Shown piece after piece: positions 1 to 5,704 of a stretch of 7,696 nt of DNA. Position 1 is the first letter of the stretch, and the number at the start of each line of letters is the position of its first letter. A program made the position numbers and the translations under genes. A model generated the notes under the pieces. That model was not told the DNA's origin. It worked only from the letters and a program-made list of their open reading frames with translations, and searched no databases. The stretch is from Legionellales bacterium. GTDB lineage: Bacteria > Pseudomonadota > Gammaproteobacteria > Legionellales > Legionellaceae. The stretch lies in assembly GCA_020050955.1 (NCBI GenBank), contig JAGVJT010000153.1, forward strand, positions 1 through 7,696, written 5' to 3'.

Positions 1-492
1 TGCTCGTTGCCGGCACAAGCATTAGCAGCGGTTTTTATGGCGCGAATGAATCGTGATCGTAAGGCCGCATCGATGATTTTGGAGTCGTTGGACAAAAGTA
101 CTGTGACAGGCAAGCCAGATTATACAGTAGCAGCAGAAACGTTAAAAAAATATAAAGATACTGAGCTTGTGCAAGAAATTGTCGCCAAACATGCTTATGT
201 CTTAACGGTGTTGGCGTCATTGTTACAAGCGTCTCGTCAAGATGGTGTTGTTCCTAGTGCAGAGTTTTTATGGCTTAAACCGATTGATAGACGGCTATGG
301 TATATGTTGAACTGTGTTGGTCGGCAAACACCATATGCTGAGGTAAGTGGCGCTTTTGCGCATTGGCGTGCAGAATTAGCAATGAAACGTCGCTCCCTTG
401 TACCGATGATTGATGAGGCTATCAGAGCATTAGAATTAGCCGTAAAAGAAGTAAAACTTTCTCCTAAAGAACTTCAAGGATTGACATTATAA
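1..492 (+). CDS. icmP: IcmP/DotM, type IVB coupling-complex protein (C-terminal part, 5' truncated by window edge)
   Basis: The reading frame is open from base 1 and stops with TAA at 490-492, giving the last 163 residues. A TTG at base 7 is not taken as the start, because the frame continues upstream of it and the Legionella protein is about 375 residues long. No membrane segment is visible, as expected for the soluble cytoplasmic C-terminal domain; the family's membrane helices lie in the missing N-terminal part. The fragment is helical-looking and rich in Lys/Arg (for example MNRDRK near the start and MKRRS about 40 residues from the end). Family knowledge: DotM partners the DotL ATPase, and its cytoplasmic domain carries basic patches that bind effectors with acidic Glu-rich signals. 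The assignment rests on family-like sequence and on the position directly before dotL. The stop overlaps the dotL start by one base (TAATG), which suggests translational coupling. Confidence 0.9.
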   Translation, partial: CSLPAQALAAVFMARMNRDRKAASMILESLDKSTVTGKPDYTVAAETLKKYKDTELVQEIVAKHAYVLTVLASLLQASRQDGVVPSAEFLWLKPIDRRLWYMLNCVGRQTPYAEVSGAFAHWRAELAMKRRSLVPMIDEAIRALELAVKEVKLSPKELQGLTL

Positions 493-2831
493 TGCGCGGC
501 ATTGATTCACGGAATGAAATTGACCCAACCAAGCTCCTGCGCGACACCCGCACGTTTGGGCAGAGGGTTTCGGATTTTTTCTCTGTTCCTGCGAATGTTT
601 CCATTGTTATTTTTTCATTAGGTGCGATTGGTTTTGCTGTACCAGAGCTTGCTTTGTTAATGCTAATCATTGGTAGTATTGCGTTTACCTATGCTTACAC
701 AAGAAAGCAAAAACTCCCGTTTAGAATGCCTAAAGTCGCACAGGTAAAAGATTATAACGATTTAAAACCAGGCATTAAGACACCAAATATTGCGCGCGGC
801 ATTACTTTTTTCGGAAACGACATTAAAACCAGTGAAGAAGTGTGGTTTGCGAACGAAGACATGCGAACGCATGCACTCATTTTCGGCTCCACAGGTAGCG
901 GTAAAACGGAAGCTTTGGTGTCAATTGCATTTAATGCGCTAACACAGGGCAGTGGTTTTATTTATGTTGACGGCAAGGGTGATAACTCGCTTTATGCGAA
1001 AGTGTTTTCCATGGTTAGAGGCATGGGGCGTGAAGATGATTTGTTACTCATCAATTTCATGACCGGTGCGCGCGACATTGTCGGCCCTCAAGAAAAACGA
1101 CTTTCAAACACCATGAACCCTTTTTGCCAGGGTTCTTCAAGTATGTTAACGCAGCTTGTTGTGGCATTGATGGGTAGTTCACAGCAATCTGGTGATGGTG
1201 ATATGTGGAAAGGACGCGCGATCGCATTCGTCGAAGCATTAATGCGATTGCTCGTTTACATGCGAGATGAAGGTGCTATTTTACTGGATGCAAATACGAT
1301 TCGAAACTACTTCGATTTGGGACGTCTTGAAGCAATGGTTATCGATAAAGTGTTTCCTCGCGATGATCAGGAAAGTGTTAATATCGAATCGGTTCCAAAG
1401 CTTGTCACCGACCCACTCAGAAACTACCTCAATACGTTACCAGGTTATAATAAAGAGAAAAAAGGAAAACAAGTTTCACAGGTGCTCGAACAGCATGGTT
1501 TCATTACCATGCAGTTAGTGAGAAGTTTCTCCTCACTTGCGGATACATATGGGCATATCATTCGTACAAATTTAGCGGAGGTAGACTTTAAAGACGTTGT
1601 CTTGAATCGTCGCATCCTTGTTGTGTTATTACCTGCGCTTGAAAAATCACCAGATGAATTAGCAAACTTAGGTAAAATTATTGTGGCCTCGTTAAAAGCC
1701 ATGATGGCGGCAGGCTTAGGAGACGAGGTTGAGGGGGATTATCGAGATGTAATTGAACGTAAACCTACTACAGCACCCACGCCTTACCTTTGTATTCTTG
1801 ATGAGTATGGTTACTATGCCGTACAAGGTTTTGCGGTGGTGCCAGCACAGGCGCGATCGCTTGGATTCTCTGCTATTTTTGCAGGGCAAGATTTACCTGC
1901 GTTTCAGAAAACATCCAAAGAAGAAGCTGCATCCATCGGTGCGAACACGAATATTAAAATATGCATGAAATTAGAAGATCCCACAGAAACATGGGATTTC
2001 TTTACAAAGACCGCGGGTGAGGCTTACGTTACGAAGGTAGATTCGTTTCAAACGAAAGAAACGAGTTTTGCAAATACATATATGGATACGAAAAGCTCTT
2101 CGTATGAAAAACGTGCCCGTGTTGATTTGCTTGACTTAAAAGATCAAACAGAAGGTGAGGCGCACATTTTCTTCCGCTCCAAAATTGTTCGCGCAAGAAT
2201 GTTTTACGCCAACCCGACTCCTGTTGCAAAATTAAAATTAAACCAATTCTTAAAAGTAGAGCCGCCACCAGATGTGTATTTAGCCAAATTACAAAAACAG
2301 CTAGAAACCTTCCAACAAGTATTGAGCTCTCATGATTTAATGATGCATGTTAAAGAGCCGAATGAAGAGATATCGTTGATAGCGACGTTGTTAAGCGAAT
2401 CAACAATTGAAGATCCTATTGAGCGCTCTGTTGCTGCATTATTGGCGTTTTATCGACGTAATCAGCCCGAGGAAGTTGAAGAGTTGCTTGAGGAAGTTGT
2501 TCCTGGCTCATTAACCATTTTTAGTGCGTTACAATACCCAAGCCAGTTACCTTCGCTTCGCGTGAAGAATGCAACGTTCGCGATGCCACTGCTTGCCATT
2601 AATGAAACACGAAATGATTTAATGAATATCGAGCAATTTAGTGGCGAAAAAGAGAAATTAGCTGGGACGATTGCGAATGAAATTATTAAAGATTTACAAA
2701 CATCTACAGCTTATCCGCCAGAGCAGCGTGATTTGATGGACATGGCGTTATTAGTTGACTCTATTAATACGCTTTGTGCGCGAATAAAACGTGAACGAGA
2801 GGATGCTAAACAAACAGATAGTTCAGTGTAG
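492..2831 (+). CDS. icmO: IcmO/DotL, type IV coupling protein ATPase
   Basis: This 779-residue protein is about the length of Legionella DotL (783). DotL is the VirD4/TraD-like AAA+ ATPase of the inner membrane that receives substrates and feeds them to the Dot/Icm channel. Two hydrophobic stretches at about residues 35-50 and 52-69 form the N-terminal membrane hairpin. The Walker A motif GSTGSGKT is at 132-139. The Walker B motif is LCILDEYG, with D437 and E438 as the acidic pair. A further motif FAGQD, with Q466, follows as in other coupling proteins. The region after about residue 590 is helical and acidic (EEVEELLEEVV at 660-670). In Legionella the corresponding tail binds the IcmS-IcmW and LvgA adaptors and DotN, so this tail is inferred to be the adaptor platform. 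The ATG overlaps the dotM stop by one base. The gene ends before the only large intergenic gap in the window, so it may close one transcription unit. No truncation or missing catalytic residue is seen. Confidence 0.97.
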   Translation: MRGIDSRNEIDPTKLLRDTRTFGQRVSDFFSVPANVSIVIFSLGAIGFAVPELALLMLIIGSIAFTYAYTRKQKLPFRMPKVAQVKDYNDLKPGIKTPNIARGITFFGNDIKTSEEVWFANEDMRTHALIFGSTGSGKTEALVSIAFNALTQGSGFIYVDGKGDNSLYAKVFSMVRGMGREDDLLLINFMTGARDIVGPQEKRLSNTMNPFCQGSSSMLTQLVVALMGSSQQSGDGDMWKGRAIAFVEALMRLLVYMRDEGAILLDANTIRNYFDLGRLEAMVIDKVFPRDDQESVNIESVPKLVTDPLRNYLNTLPGYNKEKKGKQVSQVLEQHGFITMQLVRSFSSLADTYGHIIRTNLAEVDFKDVVLNRRILVVLLPALEKSPDELANLGKIIVASLKAMMAAGLGDEVEGDYRDVIERKPTTAPTPYLCILDEYGYYAVQGFAVVPAQARSLGFSAIFAGQDLPAFQKTSKEEAASIGANTNIKICMKLEDPTETWDFFTKTAGEAYVTKVDSFQTKETSFANTYMDTKSSSYEKRARVDLLDLKDQTEGEAHIFFRSKIVRARMFYANPTPVAKLKLNQFLKVEPPPDVYLAKLQKQLETFQQVLSSHDLMMHVKEPNEEISLIATLLSESTIEDPIERSVAALLAFYRRNQPEEVEELLEEVVPGSLTIFSALQYPSQLPSLRVKNATFAMPLLAINETRNDLMNIEQFSGEKEKLAGTIANEIIKDLQTSTAYPPEQRDLMDMALLVDSINTLCARIKREREDAKQTDSSV

Positions 2832-2956
2832 TGTAGTTATATTTCGCGTGATGCCACAGTAAATGATGAAACTCGATGAAATGTACTTTTTAATATCAGA
2901 CCACTACGCATTTTTTTTGTCCCAAGTTGATAAATAAATGTAGTTTTTTTAATAGA

Positions 2957-2970
2957 TTGCTTGTAAGCAA
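2957..2970. repeat. Perfect 14-base inverted repeat in the intergenic region
   Basis: TTGCTT, a two-base centre GT, then AAGCAA: the arms are exact reverse complements. As RNA the loop would need at least four bases, leaving a five-pair stem, and no T-run follows directly. It is therefore a poor terminator and reads better as a possible dyad operator. It overlaps the candidate -35 box TTGCTT. It could also be chance in A/T-rich DNA. Confidence 0.35.
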
Positions 2971-3050
2971 ATGATTTGTATGTTTCTATTTGAATATACA
3001 AAAGAAAAATGATTTTTTTTTATGTGAGGCTTGTCGCGAAGATAAGCTCC

Positions 3051-3068
3051 ATCATCAATAATGGTGAT
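3051..3068 (+). promoter_or_regulatory. Short hairpin just upstream of the dotK start
   Basis: ATCATC (3051-3056) can pair with GGTGAT (3063-3068), five Watson-Crick pairs plus one G-U, around a six-base loop. It sits where a ribosome binding site for the GTG at 3071 would be expected, and no clear Shine-Dalgarno is seen there. This may mean weak or coupled translation of dotK, or that the true start lies further downstream. The stem is short and could be chance. Confidence 0.25.
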
Positions 3069-3070
3069 CT

Positions 3071-3643
3071 GTGGTGAAGGAATTTTGTCGAAAAGGATAT
3101 TTGTTGCTGACGATAATGTCGATTGTTATGACATTATTGAGCAGTTGCCAACAACGTCGAACCCCGTCTATCATGGATGAGGATGCGCGATTGCCCCATC
3201 ATGTCGAAGGCACAAATGATGCGTTTATTTCTGCCATGGAAAAATATTTAAAGAAAAACAATGTTAAGCTTGTGTCGATGGGAGATGATTATTTAGTCAG
3301 TATCCCAGCGTCCTCGTTATTTGCAGATCAATCCCCTCAAATTACATGGGATGCTTATGCATTATTAAATAATGTTGCGTGTTATTTACGACAATTTCGT
3401 AAAATAGAAGTCGATGTGAGTGCTTATACCAGTCAGTACGGCTCGACAAAACGAGAGCATGCTTTGTCATTAGCACGTGCTAATGCTGTATCAAATTATT
3501 TATGGTCACAGGGTATTGATACACGATTTGTTTTTGCGCATGGCGAAGGAAGCGATAAACCGATTGTTATGAAAGCGCTTCACACGAGTGATCATTCCCC
3601 AAATGCAAGAATTGAGATAACGTTTAGGCAAGTTGTTGCTTGA
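3071..3643 (+). CDS. icmN: IcmN/DotK, outer-membrane lipoprotein with OmpA-like domain
   Basis: The protein has up to 190 residues (Legionella DotK is about 189). A lipoprotein signal peptide is visible: basic N-region (KEFCRKG), hydrophobic core at 10-23 and lipobox LSSC with the lipidated cysteine at 26. Residues about 78-188 are an OmpA-like peptidoglycan-binding domain. LSLARANAV carries R136 at the place of the conserved DAP-binding Arg, and NARIEI (178-183) matches the usual NRRVEI end motif. The conserved Asp of the G-x-T-D motif is replaced by Ser (S121 in AYTSQYGS). Family knowledge: DotK joins the Dot/Icm outer-membrane complex and is largely dispensable in Legionella. Start choice: an in-frame TGA at 3065-3067 bars an upstream start. 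GTG 3071 or 3074 keeps the basic N-region. TTG 3104 has a better AAGGA (3093-3097) but would give an N-terminus without positive charge. Confidence 0.87.
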   Translation: MVKEFCRKGYLLLTIMSIVMTLLSSCQQRRTPSIMDEDARLPHHVEGTNDAFISAMEKYLKKNNVKLVSMGDDYLVSIPASSLFADQSPQITWDAYALLNNVACYLRQFRKIEVDVSAYTSQYGSTKREHALSLARANAVSNYLWSQGIDTRFVFAHGEGSDKPIVMKALHTSDHSPNARIEITFRQVVA

Positions 3644-3658
3644 TGCAGGAGAAGAGAC

Positions 3659-3943
3659 ATGAGCCGTGAAGCATGGAGGCTGATTACGCATTCAAAACAG
3701 TTTTATGCGCATTCTCTTCGTCGCATAGAGAGCATTCTTGTTTTTTCTGTTATCTTGAATGTAATTTTAGGCATTGGTGTTTACTTTGTTTATTTTCACC
3801 AACCTGATCAGCAGTTTTATGCAACAACAGGCGCCTTACCGCCGGAGATGTTAACACCGATGGATGAAGCTAATCAGACTTCTGTTCCGCTGCTTGCAAA
3901 TGATTCAGAAAATGATGAAGAAACAAAAGTTATACCGCAATGA
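3659..3943 (+). CDS. icmM: IcmM/DotJ, inner-membrane partner of DotI
   Basis: At 94 residues it is the length of Legionella IcmM/DotJ. One transmembrane helix covers about residues 24-46, preceded by a basic face (SLRRIE), so the N-terminus should be cytoplasmic and the tail periplasmic. It resembles the N-terminal third of the following DotI: both share an aromatic-basic lead-in (FYAHSLRR here, FYRDGQRK in DotI), a single helix, a P-x-x-x-F/Y-[FY]-A-T segment (QQFYATTG against PKYFATS) and a NEPNQ/DEANQ-like motif. It lacks the periplasmic globular domain of DotI and ends in an acidic tail (NDSENDEET). Family knowledge: DotI and DotJ form a heteromeric inner-membrane complex. AGGAG at 3647-3651 lies seven bases before the ATG. 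It starts 15 bp after the dotK stop. Confidence 0.9.
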   Translation: MSREAWRLITHSKQFYAHSLRRIESILVFSVILNVILGIGVYFVYFHQPDQQFYATTGALPPEMLTPMDEANQTSVPLLANDSENDEETKVIPQ

Positions 3944-3955
3944 TGAGAGGGTCGT

Positions 3956-4603
3956 ATGGCTGAAGATGCATTAACAACAGTAGCATTGAGAAATAATTTT
4001 TATCGTGATGGTCAACGTAAAATCATTACCATATTATTGATTTCGGCGTTGGCTAATTTGCTTCTTGCCGCGTTGTTAACGTTCATTATTAAACATCCAC
4101 CGGCGCCTAAATATTTTGCAACCAGCATCAATGGCCGTATCACGCCATTGTTTGCATTAAATGAGCCTAATCAGTCTGACTCAGCAGTGTTGCAATGGGC
4201 GAATCAAGCTGCTATCGCAGCATTTACCTATAATTTCGTGAATTACCGTTCAGAGCTACAAGCTGCATCTGGTTTTTTTACGTCTGAAGGATGGACTCAA
4301 TTTCTTGATGCCTTAGAGCAGTCGAATAACTTGGATGCTGTTAAAGCAAAAAAACTTATTGTATCTGCCGTGGCAACAAGAGCGCCCATTATTCTGCAAA
4401 AAGGATTATTGAATGGTCGTTATGCTTGGCGTGTGCAAATGCCTATCCTGGTTACTTATCAAAGTGCGAGTGAATTTACACAGCAAAATAGTGTCGTGAC
4501 GATGTTAATTACACGTGTTTCTACGCTTAACTCACCAAGAGGAATTGGAATTGCTCAATTTGTGGTTGGACCTGCCGCGACGACAACAGGTGGAGGCAGT
4601 TAA
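3956..4603 (+). CDS. icmL: IcmL/DotI, inner-membrane type IVB secretion protein
   Basis: This 215-residue protein matches the IcmL/DotI/TraM family (Legionella DotI is 212). Residues 1-22 are cytoplasmic, one transmembrane helix spans about 23-45, and the rest is a periplasmic domain. Characteristic features are the PKYFATS segment just after the helix, ALNEPNQSD at about 67-75, and a mixed helix/strand domain of about 80-200 beginning VLQWANQAAIAAFTYNF. Family knowledge: the periplasmic domain of DotI/TraM has a VirB8-like fold, and the protein forms a ring-like inner-membrane complex with DotJ that is needed for secretion. A GAGAGGG ribosome binding site at 3945-3951 precedes the ATG. The stop overlaps the dotH start by one base (TAATG). 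No cysteine is present. The tail (AATTTGGGS) is low complexity. Confidence 0.95.
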   Translation: MAEDALTTVALRNNFYRDGQRKIITILLISALANLLLAALLTFIIKHPPAPKYFATSINGRITPLFALNEPNQSDSAVLQWANQAAIAAFTYNFVNYRSELQAASGFFTSEGWTQFLDALEQSNNLDAVKAKKLIVSAVATRAPIILQKGLLNGRYAWRVQMPILVTYQSASEFTQQNSVVTMLITRVSTLNSPRGIGIAQFVVGPAATTTGGGS

Positions 4604-5700
4604 TGAATAGCTGTAATGATCGCTTAAAACATGTTTTCAGTTTATTGTTATTCATCGGATGTTTTTCATTCAATGAAGCTTTTTGCGCTGAGCAAATGGA
4701 TGCATCAAATGCAGGAGGTAAAACCGATTCGGCGGATCAAGCATTAGCACAATTGAGACTTTTACAAAAAAAACTAGGCAATAATACTGCATCAAAAGAT
4801 CATGGCTCCAGTGCTGCGTCGTCATCGCTTGCGGCGGCGACATCGCCTACGTCTACCAGTCGGCCATTGGGCAATGCTCGTAAAACTGAAGCACTTCCTG
4901 TCGTTAATGCGGCAGAAACAGAAGAAGAAACGATTGATGAGTTAGCATTTGATAGCATGAAGAAACAAATGTTTCCATTAACACCGGAACAGCTAACCCG
5001 ACTAAAACAAGCCTATCATACCAACGAGTTTGCACAGTCATCGTCTGTTGGGACACCACCTAAACCAACAGCGACATCACAATTTGTGAATTTGTCACCA
5101 GGCTCTACACCTCCTGTTATTCGGCTTTCTCAAGGCTTCGTGTCATCGCTTGTCTTCTTAGACTCAACGGGAGCGCCATGGCCAATTAGTGCTTACGATT
5201 TGGGTGATCCCGATGCGTTTAATATTCAATGGGATAAGACCAGTAATACGCTGATGATACAAGCGAGTAAGTTATACACATACGGTAATCTCGCTGTACG
5301 GCTACGAGGCTTAAATACCCCTGTTATGTTGACATTGATTCCAGGACAAAAGGCAGTTGATTATCGAGTGGATCTTCGTGTCCAAGGTTATGGACCGAAT
5401 GCAAAAAATATGCCTATGGAAGAGGGGTTGCCTCCTTCAGCAAGTGATGTTTTGTTGCACGTTCTAGACGGTGTTCCTCCTTCAGGGAGTACACGGTTGA
5501 CGGTGAGTGGGGGCGATGCACGTGCGTGGCTGTTAAGCGATAGAATGTTTGTAAGAACAAACCTTACAATTTTATCACCTGGTTGGATTGGTAGCATGAC
5601 AAGTGCAGATGGGACGCATGCTTATGAAATGCAAAAATCACCCGTATTGTTGGTTTCATGGCATGGGAAAGTGATGCAGCTTAAGGTGGAAGGGCTATAA
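4603..5700 (+). CDS. icmK: IcmK/DotH, core-complex outer-membrane protein
   Basis: This 365-residue protein is close to Legionella DotH (about 360). A signal sequence fills residues 1-29, with the hydrophobic core VFSLLLFIGC. The cleavage site is unclear: AFCA at 26-29 is a poor type I site, and FIGC at 17-20 is a weak lipobox. Residues 30-110 are Ser/Ala/Thr-rich and low complexity, with a helical QALAQLRLLQKKL. The family segment FPLTPEQLTRLKQ comes at about 125-137. From about residue 168 the protein is beta-rich (PPVIRLSQGFVSSLVFLD, APWPISAYDLGDP), typical of the IcmK/TraN family. Family knowledge: DotH with DotC and DotD makes the outer-membrane ring and periplasmic core that holds DotG, and its C-terminal domain is VirB9-like. 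The mature part has no cysteine, unlike DotG. GGAGG at 4592-4596 is its ribosome binding site, inside dotI. Confidence 0.94.
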   Translation: MNSCNDRLKHVFSLLLFIGCFSFNEAFCAEQMDASNAGGKTDSADQALAQLRLLQKKLGNNTASKDHGSSAASSSLAAATSPTSTSRPLGNARKTEALPVVNAAETEEETIDELAFDSMKKQMFPLTPEQLTRLKQAYHTNEFAQSSSVGTPPKPTATSQFVNLSPGSTPPVIRLSQGFVSSLVFLDSTGAPWPISAYDLGDPDAFNIQWDKTSNTLMIQASKLYTYGNLAVRLRGLNTPVMLTLIPGQKAVDYRVDLRVQGYGPNAKNMPMEEGLPPSASDVLLHVLDGVPPSGSTRLTVSGGDARAWLLSDRMFVRTNLTILSPGWIGSMTSADGTHAYEMQKSPVLLVSWHGKVMQLKVEGL

Positions 5701-5704
5701 CAAC

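Larger units (their letters stand above)
2832..3070 (+). promoter_or_regulatory. Intergenic region between dotL and dotK, likely promoter of the dotK-J-I-H-G block
   Basis: These 239 bp are clearly more A/T-rich than the flanking genes and hold no convincing ORF. Visible items are a direct repeat GATGAAA at 2865-2871 and 2875-2881 (exactly 10 bp apart), TTTAATATC at 2889-2897, T-runs at 2911-2918 and 3013-3021, and a perfect 14-base inverted repeat at 2957-2970. One weak sigma-70-like pair is TTGCTT (2957-2962) and TATGTT (2979-2984) with a 16 bp spacer; its -35 box would overlap the inverted repeat. Legionella PmrA is reported to recognise sites resembling cTTAATatT in icm/dot promoters, and 2889-2897 resembles one. 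That a promoter lies here is inference from gap size and composition; the individual boxes are weak. Confidence 0.4.

Noticed and set aside
7..492. TTG at base 7 as the start of a complete 161-residue gene
   Set aside because: The frame is open through the window edge upstream, no ribosome site can be seen, and the family is more than twice this length.
2859..2881. CpxR-type tandem site beginning GTAAA at 2859
   Set aside because: Only one GTAAA half is present; the second half at the required spacing does not match.
2895..2925. Rho-independent terminator after dotL, near the T-run at 2911-2918
   Set aside because: The only matching arms (GTAGTG at 2828-2833 and CACTAC at 2902-2907) are six bases long and 68 bases apart. 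No G/C-rich stem stands directly before the T-run.
3061..3180. Small ORF starting at ATG 3061, 39 codons, out of frame with dotK
   Set aside because: No clear ribosome binding site, and it overlaps the dotK signal peptide coding region, whose frame gives a clear lipobox and OmpA-like domain.
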